A stretch of DNA of 64,000 bases from Stramonita haemastoma (taxonomy: Eukaryota; Mollusca; Gastropoda; Neogastropoda; Muricidae): positions 26,264,342 to 26,328,341 of the forward strand of contig CM060334.1 of assembly GCA_030674155.1 (NCBI GenBank), given 5' to 3'. The notes under the pieces are model-generated. The model searched no databases, was not told the DNA's origin, and saw only the letters and a list, made by a program, of their open reading frames with translations. This document shows positions 34,715-46,650 of this stretch, one piece after another. A program made the translations under genes and the position numbers. Every line of letters starts with the position of its first letter. Positions within the stretch are counted from its first letter, which is position 1.

Positions 34715-35904
34715 TATGGCAAGCATGCCTTCCACACCTTGAGAAAGGAAGGACAGTATAGTCCTGTGGGGACTGACAATGTAGAGTTTAGTAGCTCATG
34801 TTTTGCCTATAGACACAGTTGGGGGTAGGGGTGGGAAAAGAAAATATTTCTGAACGTAAGATTGATGTGTTACATGGAGCGAAATCTTTGTAGATAAATG
34901 GGCCTTAGACCCTGTGTTTGTGTCTGCTCAGAAAAAAAAATCAAATTGATAAAATCATGCATTTTTTGTAGAGTTTCATTAAAAAATTATTTGGTTAGAT
35001 CTGAACTCAGGCATTCAGGAGGTTCTGTTTTTATTTCTTTTGTGTTTTGTGTGGTTTGGTCACATCAGCAGGTTAAACTCTTCAAGATTGGGGATGGGAT
35101 AGCCCATTGGGTAGAGTTTCAAATTCCTGAACTGATGGTAACTAATGGTGTAGGTTCAAATCTCTGCTGAAGTATCTGTCAGAGATCTCATATTCTATTT
35201 GTGTGAATGTTATTGAAAAAGAATTAATGTGCAATTTTTATATAGTTGAACGTTCTTAATTTTTGAAATATGTATTATTCTTGGTAGAAAAAAATTCTTG
35301 CCAGAAATATGCTTACATAAGCAGTTGAGTTTGGTTTTTTGTTGTTGTTTTTTGGGTGTGTGTGTGTAAATATGTAATGTTATAAATGTGTGGTATCATT
35401 GGTAGAGAAATCAGTGGAGCAATGACAAATAATTATGAGAGCTTTTACTTTTCTGTCAATGTTGTTTATTATGTAGGAGGATGATAGCTTTATAATTTTA
35501 AGATGTTGAGTTATCAGCTCTGTGTGTGTATGCATGCTTCCTTCCATAGTGACCCAACCCTGTCCTGACTTATGGCATGTGATCAGAACCTGATATGTTG
35601 GAATAGTGTGTGAATACTGCTCATTGTGCATGTTGTATTTCTGGCCAGAGCGAAGGCATTTATACCTGTATACTGGCTTTGTTTCTTAGTACAATCTTGC
35701 TCTATAAGCGGTTTACTTGCAGGTATTTGATACACGTTCATTTGATGACTCATTATCTGAAAATGTTTTTTTTATTTTATATTACACTGTTGATGGACAG
35801 TTCCTAATAAAAAATCCTTCAGATTAAAGTTACATGCTCAGTAAATGCTGGTGCCAATTTTTTTGGTGCCAAACAGTAATTTAAAGTAAGGTTGACCGTG
35901 GTGT

Positions 35905-36298
35905 TTGTTGCAGCCAATGTCTCCTTTCTGTGCCAAACGGTAATGTAAAGTAACATTGACCATGGTCTTTGTTGCAGCCAATGTCCCCTTTCTGTGCCAA
36001 ACGGTAATGTAAAGTAACATTGACCATGGTCTTTGTTGCAGCCAATGTCCCCTTTCTGTGCCAAACGGTAATGTAAAGTAACATTGACCATGGTCTTTGT
36101 TGCAGCCAATGTCCCCTTTCTGTGCCAAACGGTAATGTAAAGTAACATTGACCATGGTCTTTGTTGCAGCCAATGTCCCCTTTCTGTGTGAAACGGTAAT
36201 GTAAAGTAACATTGACCGTGGTTCTTTGTTGCAGCCAATGTCCCCTTTCTGTGACAAATGGTAATGTAAAGTAACGTTGACTTTGGCTTTTGTTGCAG
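35905..36298 (+). repeat. 64-bp tandem array carrying splice acceptor, exon start and donor
   Basis: Six units precede the last myosin exon. The exon-start copies begin at 35914, 35978, 36042, 36106, 36170 and 36235, and the real exon starts at 36299; the spacing is 64 bp, once 65. Each unit holds ttgttgcag, a 26-base copy of the exon start, then gtaatg, which could act as a donor. The unit length is not a multiple of three, so reverse-strand ORFs through the array cycle through frames and are artefacts. Confidence 0.95.
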
Positions 36299-36568
36299 CC
36301 AATGTCCCGTTTCTGGCCACGTCACCAAAGGTCGGGTGCCCATTCCCAGTAGGCGCGCCCTCTGCGCTACAGCCGCGCCTGAGCCGCAACCTGCAGCGCC
36401 AGGCAGCATTCCCGAATGTGTGGCAGAGTCGCCCCGCTATCTGCATCACGGAGCACAGCGCCCCAGTGTGCCGATTGCCGCCGCACACTGCCCCTTCTGG
36501 TGCCCGAGTCCAACTATGTCAATGTGCCCGGCATTGAGGAGGTGGACGAGGACGAGATCATGGTCTGA
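36299..36568 (+). CDS. MYO9-like exon 15 (last exon; frame uncertain)
   Basis: Acceptor ttttgttgcag. Phase-consistent joining with exon 14 gives ANVPFLATSPKVGCPFPVGA... and ends at a stop at 36535-36537. An overlapping frame, open only after 36382, reads CADCRRTLPLLVPESNYVNV then PGIEEVDEDEIMV and stops at 36566-36568. That looks like a genuine acidic C-terminus. Either the protein ends in the first frame, or there is a one-base indel (assembly or real) near the C-run around 36470. The acceptor and first 26 bases of this exon are repeated six times upstream. Confidence 0.6.
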
Positions 36569-39500
36569 CTGACCTCTCGGGACAAGGTCGCGGAGGGGGG
36601 GGTGTGTGTCGCAAAGCGCTGTTGGCTGAGAGAGTACCGGTGTGGCAGCTTGCCTTCATGACTGACTGTGTATGGTGGGGGGGGCAGGTTTTTACTGCCA
36701 GGACAGGGTATGTAAGGCTCTAGGTGGTAATTCTGGAACACCAGCCTGCGACAGATCTTGGCACAGACACGGAGACAGAATGGAGGACAACCGTGGTGAA
36801 GAGGATGCAAACAGCAAAGCTGCCCTGTGGAAGAAAAAGTCCATCAGGGTTTCACCTCTCATCCTCCACAGGGTTCTCCACTTTTCAGTGGCTTTGTCCT
36901 CTGGCACTGAAGACTCGACCCCACAGCACCCACCGCCATGGATACATCCACGGAAGCAATCCTTCCACACTACCCGTCTTTCACTTAGCTCCGTCTTGTG
37001 GTCGATGTTCGCTGTGTCAGTGTGTGCTTAGGCTACTTTGGAGGAGAACGATTCTCATCATGGCCTGTGGGAGGCTGGAGGTGAAGGGTGACTGTGTGAC
37101 GTGGAAGAGGAGGATGGAAACAGAAAGAGTGTGTAGGTGAGATAGTGCAGGGCTAGTTCAGACTGTGGAAACAACTGTACATGTATATAGATATGTTCTG
37201 CAGAGTGTTTATGGTGCCAAGTGCTTTTCGTCATCGCTTCACGTTTGACTAGACAGTGATGATCAACATAATTATTTCGCAGTCAGGAGATTGTGCAATG
37301 GATTGTGTGCCTGGTTTTTTTTTGTTTGTTTGTTTGTTTTATTTTAATGACATTTATGAAACATACTATACAGTGTCATTTTGTTGAACCTTTTTCGCAA
37401 GCATTTCAACACACTGTTCTTTTTTCATGAGCAGTGGTTACGTAATCAATGCAGTTTTGGTATATATATATATATGTATACATGTGCATGTGAGAGAATT
37501 GAAGAGATAAAGAATGTCTATGTCTGCCACTCACAAAAGACATAATCTGTGATGAGCCGAAAATGTGATGAACTAAAGCAGGACTGATTTGCGTTTGAAA
37601 TGTAGAAAGACTTTGTAGGAGTATTACTCGCCTGCATTTTTCAGAATCTGAAAGCTTGGATGTTTGGTATGTGTTGCTTTGGTTTGCCGGCTTGTCTTTT
37701 GACGCGAGTATTTTTTCAGGGTTTTAGGTTTTGTCTGGGTAGTTTCAGGGGGTTTCTGCATTTAGATTTTTTTTCTGGATCATAAGAATCATTCAGCTGT
37801 TGATTTTAAGAGCTTAAAAGAAAGGTATTGGGTTTTTAAACAAATGACAGAAGAAGGTACGATGGACTGGCAATAGGTTATGCTGTAACTCTTAGGATGT
37901 CCCGAGTAGTTTTGCACTAAATACCCTTCTTCATATCTCCCGTGCAAGGTTTGCTTCAAGCGGCAGGCTGTTGACTGTTAACTATTTCATCATGGGGGCT
38001 GCCATATTCTGTTTTTATTTATTATTTTATTTTTATATCGAGGATAATGGGATAAGCGCTCATGTGCTTTTTTTCCATCCAGTCCCCGTGTGTATGCAGT
38101 TATGTAAATATTGCCATCTGTTTTCAGACGATGGGATGATGTCTATTGGACTGTCAAGCATTAGGAACTATTGATGCATAAAATTTGCATTTTCAGCTTC
38201 ATACATTGCACTTGTCTTGATAGAGGAAGCTGCATGAATGAATGAAAGCATAGGATGTCAGTGGATTATTTCACACAAAATGTTAGCTCTTTTCCTGGAA
38301 ATGGAAACTTTTTTATCTGCTTCCATTTTTCTCTGAAGATACTACTGTCTGGATTTTTCACAGGAGAATCTGCAAGACACACTATGGTAGATATCTACAA
38401 ATGAGGTTAATTAAAAACTGAGAAAATGACTATTTGAACAGTGATGTCGGGAGAAAGAAATGTGTGGGAGATATGGACAGCAGAAGGTGTTCAGAGAAGA
38501 AATCCCCTTGTAGCAAGTGATCTAACCCTAAGCTTCTTACACTGATCTTAGTCTAACCACGAAGCTCTGTCATCCTTGCACTGTAAAGTACTAAAATTAA
38601 TATCAAAATAGGATATCTCTGACAAGTCTCCTCCAAGATAAAGTATGATTATCTTTATTACGAAATAATAATATTTTTTTAATTCAGGTTGAAAAAAAAC
38701 AACTAAAAACATATAAGTGCGTGAAAAAAGCACAAAAAAAGTCTTCAAGGGCAGACACTGCGTTTGCCAGAATTTTTTTTGTTTAGTTTTTTTTTGTTTT
38801 TTTGTTTGGTTTGGGTTTTTTTTTTGTTTACCTAGGTTTGGGGTGTTTGCGGACTTCTTTGTCTTTTCGGCCAAAACCCCATAAAGTTTGCCATTAGATT
38901 ATTTGCATGTGCCATCATTTTTAATCCTGTCATAAAGGTTCCCCTATCCCTCTTTGGGGATCTTGCAAAAATCCAAAGCCTGTGTTTCCAGAAGTAAAAT
39001 AAAATTGAAAGAAAGTGATCTAACTAGAATCTTAGGAAACTTGTTGATGGTAAACAGTGGTAAAGTTTTGCTTTATATACAGTTTTGGCTGACCTATGTT
39101 GTTAGCATCATGTTTTTCTTGTCTGATGCGCTTCAAAGTAAAGAAAATAGATTTTTCCCCTAACAGTGGTATTGTACTGAATACACGAGTTGTGGCGTAA
39201 AATTTTATTAGCTCTATGTTTGTAAATTATTCCCTTTCACCTAAACAAAAACAAAACAAAAAAAGTTTGATACTTCCTGCAGCCCCTCCCAAGTTCTAAA
39301 GTGAGAACAAAATGTGAAGTATTTTTTTAAATTTGCTTTGTGTTGTTTTTTGTTTTGTTCATTAATAGCTGAGGAGAGCCGGTTTTGTTCTTAAATCTGT
39401 AATGAGCATTTTGTTTTTTTCTTGTGTCTTTTTTTTTGGTCTATGTTTTGTTTAATTTTTTTCTGCTTGTTTAGGTTGGGATTTGTTGTTGTTGTTGTTG

Positions 39501-42500
39501 TTTGGGTTTTTTTTTTGCTTGCTTTAGTTAAGAAAGACAGAGCAAGTAGTTTATGATAAGTGTTGGAATAAGTTCAGGGTGATATTTTTGACAAGTATTG
39601 TTTAAAAAGTATCAGCTGATAAATGTATAGGATGCGGTATTGTTCACTTTGACTAAAAGGTGGTAAATAAAGATGATGTGTACAAAGTGAATAGAGAGGT
39701 AGAGTGACTTAAATGTAAAAACACCTGTAGTGATTGTAATTTCAGTAGAATAGTGTACTGTCATGGATTTACGTCAAGTGGAACGGTAGATTAGTGAAAA
39801 TTTTTTTTTTTTTTTAAGTTGTTTTAATGATGAGGTATGTTTGACTAGTATGTTGAATTATGTGTTTTGATTAATTGATAGACAAATTTTGTATGGTCTG
39901 ATTGTGGTAACATCAAAGAAATTGTAAAGTAGTGTACAATATTTTGGAAAATCATGTTCTGGAGCAATATTTTCTGATGAACAAAAAGTAGGCCTACTTG
40001 TGGAAACATCAACCACTTAATTGCTGTACATATATATACTCCGTAGTTCTGATAAAAATAGTGAAAGTCCTATTCAATCATGTTCAATTTTACGGGAAGA
40101 CATACAGCATCAAGTCAACAGTCATCATGAAGATCTGTTAATCTTATTAGTGCTACCTGTGAATATTCATGGAAGGTTTTTATGCGTTCAGGGTATGTCA
40201 TGCGTGGTTAACAGCTATGTATAAGCGATGTATAAGCTTCACGATTGGAACAGATCCATTTATGCTAAACATAAAGGAAGCTAGGTTGTCTGAATTTTTC
40301 ATAGATGTGTATATAAAAAAAATCTTGTTCTTTGCACCATCTCTGAGAAATTTGTTGGCAACCGACAAACAGCAATGTTTTTTGTCTTAATTTTTTTGGG
40401 GGGAAGGTTGAGTGATTAGGGACATGTGGAAGATAATAGGCTGGGGACAAAAATAAAACAACAATAATAGTCAATGGGGGTAGTTTTTGTTACTTTTTGT
40501 TGTTGTTTTGGTTGAGATCAGATTTTCAGTTTTGGCATTGAGCATCTACAGTGCGAAAAAAATCACATATGTAGGCTCAGTTGTACTTAAGTGGAAATAA
40601 TTGATTTTTAGTTCCTTTTTTAGTTTAGTATTTGGAATTTCTGCTTTAGGAGAGCCTATAGATTGAGTTGAACATGGGTTTTTTTGTGTGTGTGTGTATT
40701 GTTATTGTTTTTTTTGAAAGAAAGATTTGTTGTTTGCAGAACACTTGCCAAAATGACCATGTGGTGCAGAGACATTTCCATTGGCATCAGTTTGGGTGAT
40801 TATAATATATGCTGTGTGGTGTAAGAAAAATTTTTCTGAACCATTGTGGATGAATGTTGAGATGATCTCAGTACTGTTGGTGGGCAAGTCTGTCAGCAAA
40901 TTGACTTGGGTAAAGCAGTCAGTGTTCAGCCTGTGCATGCCATTCTGAAGTGTGTATACATGTATGATACCTGGACGCAAATGAGCTCTTTGATTGAGAT
41001 AATATTTTGAGAATGGCGTTTTGTTTTGTTTTTATACCATCAGCATTAAGTAAACAGAGCAAATGGATACATGTACATTTGGGTAGATGGGTGTGAGGTG
41101 GACAGAAATCAAAGTTTCAAAGAACATCCAGTGTAATAATTGCCTTGTTCCATGACTTGCCTTGTCATAAATCCATTAAAAAAAAATCATATGTATGTAA
41201 ACATCCCATGTTTTTGAAGAATGACAATAATTTCTAAACAGTCCATTTTCGAATGACCTACCTCCCTGCCTATTTCCTGCAGATTTCAAGCTGACATATC
41301 ACTCACTGTTCCTTCAATCCTGGCTTGTCCATTCTTTTTCCAGTCATCTTTCACGTCCAATACACTGTTCTCCTCTTGTGCTGGAATAATGTTGGTGCAC
41401 TGTGTATGGCTTCCGAACAGAGACAATGTGTGTTGATTTCCAAGAGTGCAGTGTCTGCTAGTGTGTGCACATCTGTGACCAACTGTCTAGTCCATGTAAA
41501 CAGCATTGCATGAAGAAAATTGTTGTTCAAAATCTGAAGGAGTACCTTTGTAATCAGAGAATGTGTAAAAATATGTACCAAAAAAAGGAGAAAAAATCGG
41601 ATCAGGCAACTAGATATAGAATTTAAATTTCACATACATCTGTAACTTGAGTGTGAAGTTTTATGCAAACTTTAGGAAATATATAGTGTAAAATTATGAA
41701 ATGTATCAGCTTTCAAACAAGACTGTGTAAAAAAAAATCAAACAATATTCTATCTATTTTTTTTCAAGGGAATAAACAGAAAAGTTGTTTACCTGCTGAA
41801 GTTGTGATTATTTTTATCAGCATGCAAACCCCATTTCAAGAATGTGGCTAGCGAGTGTGAAAGAGCACGTAAAGCTAACAGACATAAGCTATATTTATTT
41901 CTTAACAATCTTGACTGACAATTTTGGGCAGTTCACAGCTTATTTCATTTTATACACTTGGAAATTTGAACTATTTGACATAATTTGACCCTGGGTTGGT
42001 AGCTGGAAAGGACGATAACACACAGATATATGCATCTTTTTTTTCTGGTTAGGATTGCTGACTAAATAATATTTGTGATTCTTTTTTTAATCAAAACTTT
42101 AAAACAAAAAGCAAAAAAAAAAAAAGAATTTAATGCAAAAAAAATTGTTTGAAAAACAGAAACAATGTAACAAACGTAACCGGTGGAGCCATAGTCTTGA
42201 AATGTTTTTTTGTAAAATCATGGAATGTTCACAAAGAGTGACAAGGCAAATAGTGTTGACCTTGCTGTTTTCCTTTTTTTTTTTCCCCACAACTCCTCCC
42301 ACCGACCACCCCCTCCTGTGCTTTCTCTTCCTGCACTGGTGATAGGCTCTCTACTCTTGTTTCTGCCTGATCTCATTTCTTACAATGATCCATGCAAACG
42401 ATAATTCATGTTGAAATGTATCTGTTGAACAGCTATTTTTATCTGTAAAGATGATCATGTTCTGCTTGGTAAGGGAAGGGGAGAGGGCATATTTTCATTT

Positions 42501-43187
42501 TATTTTTTTTAATGGATTTTTCGTAATTCAGTGAAATCTGATCTTTTTGAGAGTCATTGTCTGTATTTCACTTGCTTTTATTCCATTGCTGTCATGATTT
42601 TCAAGTTGTGTATTGCTTTGAATCCCAGACTCTTGCTCATGGCAAGAAAGTATTGTTTACCAGTGAGGCGCTCCTTCATGGATTTTTTTTTTTTTTTTTT
42701 TTAAATGAGTACATGGTTTGACACACTAAAACCTCAGGGCTTGTTTGATTTGCCTGCTTGATGTTCCGTGGTGTGGCAATCAATCAATCAATCGTCGTGT
42801 GATCACTGAATGGCCTTCTTGAAGAGTCCTGCTTGTGCGGGCAGTTTAATGTCATCAGCGTCCATTGGCACTGAACTTACACACTGTTTGATTTGTGTGT
42901 GTGTGCTGTCAAACAGGGAAATATCCTGATTTTTCTCAGTTTGTCTTGATGGCTTTTAGTATAAGAGTTTGGTATAGTTGCTGGCCTGTGCGCATTCTGT
43001 ATTGACCATAGCAAACTCTGCTTTTTTTGGCGTAAACTCGCTTATGTGCAGTGAACTAAAGCATTTCAAATTGTCAGTCAGGTATGTTCACGGATAGTTT
43101 TACATTTCAGATTGTAGTAATCGGCACTCAGTCCCAGTTTTGAGTAATTTCTTCTGGGTCCATCCTATTTATGTGCTTCAATTCAAG
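36569..43187 (+). other. Probable myosin 3'UTR and intergenic DNA
   Basis: No exon-quality ORF. A GC-richer stretch to about 37140 probably belongs to the 3'UTR; an ORF there (36724-37140) has no recognisable domain. AATAAA-type signals occur at 39666-39671 and 41771-41776, but none can be assigned to cleavage from sequence alone. Confidence 0.5.
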
Positions 43188-43268
43188 ACGGCAAAGAAAA
43201 TGTATGAAACTGACAAAGACGTTGAGATTATTGAAGAGATTTCAAGGACAGAGAAAGAGATCATTGTG
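43188..43268 (+). CDS. Orphan exon-like ORF of unknown function
   Basis: 27 codons bounded by ttcaattcaag (a weak acceptor) and gtgagc (a good donor). It reads TAKKMYETDKDVEIIEEISR then TEKEIIV. The charged composition and high codon regularity are unlike the surrounding AT-rich DNA. No partner exon was found, and it lies past both myosin stops. It may be an alternative 3' exon, a relic, or chance. Confidence 0.3.
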
Positions 43269-44312
43269 GTGAGCAGATTAGCATTGCAGAATTGTTTTTG
43301 CTAGTACAAAAGCAAGTTTGGCTGTTTGATTTTAGTTTGAAAAAGGAAACTCTATTCTCAATGCACATTGTACAAATCTGTCTGGTATTTAGAATGGGAG
43401 CAGTTGCCATCATGTTAACAGCACTTTGTTAAAGATTATTGTATGGGAGTGCAGCAGTCAAAATTGAGCGCATGGAGGGTGTGAAAGACAGCAAGAAGAT
43501 CTAGAACTGAACAGTCACTATGGGTGAAGTTCTGATAAATCAGCATGCCCAAACTCCCTCTGCTAACAGCTGACAAGTTCACCAAAGCTGCGAAGTTTGC
43601 CTGCCATCAACTCATAAAAAGTCATGGAAACTAAAATGTTTAAAAGAACGCCTTTGTGATTCTTAACATAAAATCTGTTGAATATTTTTCAATGTGGATA
43701 AAGGTGTGTAAAAAAACAAACAAAAAAGAAAACACGCCAAACATGAGATTTCAAGAGAGAGTAGGTTCATTTCTGAAATTCTTAAATTGATTCGCCCCCA
43801 CTCTTCTTTTGTGCATTATTGATTGATGGTATTTTCAAATTTTCATATTTTGCTGTAAATAATGAGAATTTTTTTTTAAAGTAAGGTATGGCAGGATACT
43901 TAGGTTCTCTTGTTGAGTTTTAGAACATATGAATGGAATGCCATGAAATGATTGAACATTACATAGCTACTACCCTTTATCCTTGTGTGTCTTCTGTGTA
44001 CCATGTGTGGTTGGTGCATCTTTTTGTTCCTGATACATGATTTGTCATGAAATTTTACTTGATGTGGTGAAGGGAACCCCATTTCAATATTGGCTAAAGC
44101 TATGTCATTTGTATGTCTGTCAGAACATATAAAACCCCATGTTAAAGGGGGAGGGGGGTGTTGATGATGGTAATATTTCCAAGCCATGAGGCAAAATAAT
44201 AGGGTTAAGGTTACAAAAATAAGGGGGGGGGGGGGGGCATACAGAGTATAAATGTAGGCAGTATTTCAAATTCGACAAGATTACATGTGAAAAACTATTA
44301 AAAATAAATATA
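43269..44312. other. Gene-free stretch
   Basis: AT-rich DNA with a short G-run at 44223. Nothing else recognisable. Confidence 0.5.
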
Positions 44313-44439
44313 TTAAAACCCTGGTGGCGCGGTTCCCGGATTATTACGGTAAAAACGTGGGCTCACTTTCGCTCTCCAAAGGTCACCCAAGGGGCCGCAG
44401 AAATGGGTGAAGGTCGTCCGCAGTCGCCAGCAACGAGGA

Positions 44440-44500
44440 TTCTGATTGGTTTAGAGGTGGGGTTTTTTTTTTGACGAACCTCGATCGCCTGAAAACAAAA
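44440..44500 (+). promoter_or_regulatory. Promoter-like segment inside the transposon
   Basis: An inverted CCAAT box (ctgattggttt) lies about 55 bases upstream of aaaatggcggc, which is the classic YY1-type start-site motif overlapping an ATG. CpG density is high. It is a likely transcription start for the short ORF. Confidence 0.5.
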
Positions 44501-44583
44501 TGGCGGCCAAGTGTTTGCGCCCGTTATTACTCGAAGTATTTTTCGAGTTTTTTGACGATATTGACGGCGATGAGGAGTTTTAG
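44500..44583 (+). CDS. 27-codon ORF at the YY1-type start (possible transposase N-terminus remnant)
   Basis: Starts at the ATG of aaaatggcggc and encodes MAAKCLRPLLLEVFFEFFDD then IDGDEEF, followed by a stop. A short helical stretch then acidic residues resembles the N-terminal part of many piggyBac-derived proteins, but it is too short for certainty. A good donor (ataag/gtaagg) follows at 44626. Confidence 0.35.
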   Translation: MAAKCLRPLLLEVFFEFFDDIDGDEEF

Positions 44584-45744
44584 AGGCTGGATTTGGTTGA
44601 ATTAAACGGTAATAGAGACGATAAGGTAAGGATTGTGAAATATTTTTGAAAAACTTCGGAAAAATTGATCGCGATCGGACTGAATCGAGCGGTGCCAAGT
44701 TTTGTTCAATGCACTTCATAGCTACCGGGCTATTTCGATGTCATACATTGTTTAACTTTATTTTAACGCAACACGGCTTCGAAATAACTGTTGTTAAGTC
44801 ATTTCGATATGCTGCCGTGTACTTTACATCACATGAAATCAAGTGATTTTCGTCATAGAACGCCGCCAGTTCGCACGAAATGAGTTCACCGCCATGACGA
44901 TCGTGATCGCGTCGATCATTTCGCTGGACTTTTCCAAGTATTTGACAACCGATAAAGCCACGCAAGCTCTTTATTTTTTCAAAACTTATGTCAAGAGACA
45001 GTATTTATCGAATCATGACATATTTGCACCGCAACAACATTGCATATCGTGTTAAAATCAATCTGGCTCACCGACATCGCGACAGTGATTGGTAGTGCAC
45101 GCGCAGTTTTTAAACTTTTTTTTTTTTTTACATTATCATAAACACTACGTGTTGCTATAAAATTTCGCTCATTTAAAAGTTTGTTATCTAAGCTTTCCAG
45201 TGATTTACAACTTTACACACTTAGTTTAGTTTACATATCATTATCAAGGTTGTTTGACCCCACCCAACTGCAAAACAACAATGGCTGCTAATTTAGCATG
45301 TAGCGTATTACTAATTCCGTAATGTTAGGGTCTAGGCCACCAGGGTTAAAAAAAAAAAGAAAAAAAAAGGGGGGGGGGGAGGGGGGGGGGGAGCTGAAGA
45401 GGTGTAGATATCATTTTCAATTAATCATACAGGATTACTGATATAAAAATTATATATTTTCTGTTGTCTTTTTTGGTGGTTTTCTTTTCTTTTTTTGTTT
45501 TTTAATCAGTGTGATTTGACCCTTCACCACAAAGTTGCATAAAGTCATGACAAATGATGCTTCAGGTCACCAGCATGTATGAAAATTAACAATACAGAAC
45601 ACAAAGGAACTTCTGTCATCACTTTATTCAGATCAGTTGAAATATCACTGCATAAGTCATACATGTAACAAAAATACATCAAATCTACCAAGGAAACATT
45701 ACATCTAGAACTCTCAAAACAAGACAAACAACAGAACTTTTTTT

Positions 45745-45880
45745 GTGTGGGCCCCCACCATCCCTGACCACCACCCTCTGCGTTATTTCCTTATCAAACA
45801 GCCCACTAGTGGCAACTATTCACACTTTCTCAGCCAATGCCCAAGCTGTGTCAGTTTGTAGTTTGTTGGACTAAGTGGGT
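45745..45880. repeat. Diverged arm of the palindromic CCAAT/TATA element
   Basis: gtgtgggcccccaccatccc, gaccaccaccctctgc and tttctcagccaatg match the arms of the two units that follow, but the TATA part is degraded. Confidence 0.6.
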
Positions 45881-46298
45881 TTGTATGGGCTTCCACCATC
45901 CCCAACCACCACCCTCCAGATTATTTCTTTATATACTTTTATAAAAAACCTTATTGTGAGTATTACTCACTCTTTCCCAGCCAATCAGAAAAGACCTCAT
46001 TCAGTAAGAGATTTTCTGATTGGCTGATAAAGAACCAACCAGAAAAGATTTATCATTCAGTAAAAACCTTCTTGTGAGTACTACTCACTCTTTCTCGGCC
46101 AATCAGAAAAGACTTTCATTCAGTAAGAGATGTTCTGATTGGCTGAGAAAGAGCCAACCAGAAAAGATTTATTATTACAGTAAGAGCTGTTGTGATTGGC
46201 TGAGAAAGAGTGAGTAGTACTCACAAAGGGGGCTTTAGGAAAGTATATAAAGGAAACATCAGAGGGTGGTGGTCGGGGATGGTGGGGCCCACACAAAA
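45881..46298. mobile_element. Palindromic element A with paired TATA and CCAAT boxes
   Basis: The left arm (gcttccaccatccccaacca, ctttatatactttt, gtgagtattactcactcttt, cccagccaatcag) is the inverted copy of the right arm ending at 46298. The centre has further ccaatcag/ctgattgg repeats. The long inverted arms and absence of coding suggest a MITE. Confidence 0.8.
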
Positions 46299-46400
46299 TT
46301 TGTTGAACCAAACATTCTTTACAAACTATTTTATCAAGGATTACTAATTTTTCCACTAGCCCAAGTGTGTCATTTTTCTAAAGTTTCTTGACTAAGTGGG

Positions 46401-46650
46401 CTTGTGTGGGCCGCCTCCATCCCCAAACCACCACCCTCCGGATTTTTTCTTTATATACTTTTCTAAAACCTTAATTGTGAGTACTACTCACTCTTTCTCA
46501 GCCAATCAGAAAAGCCTTCTCATTCAGTAAGAGCTGGTTTGATTGGCTGAGAAAGAGTGAGTAGTACTCACAAGAGGCTTTAGGGAAAAGTATATATAAA
46601 CAAAAAATCTAGAGGGTGGTGGTCGGGGATGGTGGAGGCCCACACAAAAC
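46401..46650. mobile_element. Palindromic element B with paired TATA and CCAAT boxes
   Basis: Near-perfect palindrome. The arms carry TTTATATAC (46450) and tatatataaa (46591), cagccaatcag (46498) and gattggctga (46541), and the palindrome gtgagtagtactcac. The outer ends read gtgtgggcc and ggcccacac. Read outward, each arm has an inverted CCAAT box then a TATA box about 45 bases on, like a divergent promoter. Confidence 0.85.

Larger units (their letters stand above)
44319..45345 (+). mobile_element. piggyBac-like DNA transposon remnant with TTAA-type flanks
   Basis: The ends are perfect 10-bp inverted repeats (CCCTGGTGGC at 44319 and its complement ending at 45345), with a second matching ATTACGG block further in on both sides. 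It is flanked by TTAAAA at 44313-44318 and 45346-45351, containing the TTAA target used by piggyBac elements, whose ends usually begin CCC. Its 1,027 bp hold CpG-rich DNA quite unlike the surroundings. No transposase core is present, so it is non-autonomous. Confidence 0.75.

Noticed and set aside
35819..36488. Minus-strand ORFs of 196 and 216 codons with repeated LAATKTMVNVTLHY-type units
   Set aside because: They are translations of the 64-bp array in rotating frames. The plus strand there is an intron leading into a real exon.
36724..37140. 138-codon ORF after the myosin stop
   Set aside because: No recognisable domain or splice context; most likely 3'UTR.
44363..44719. 118-codon minus-strand ORF in the TTAA element
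   Set aside because: Antisense to the CpG-rich start region; no domain, and the start-site motifs point the other way.
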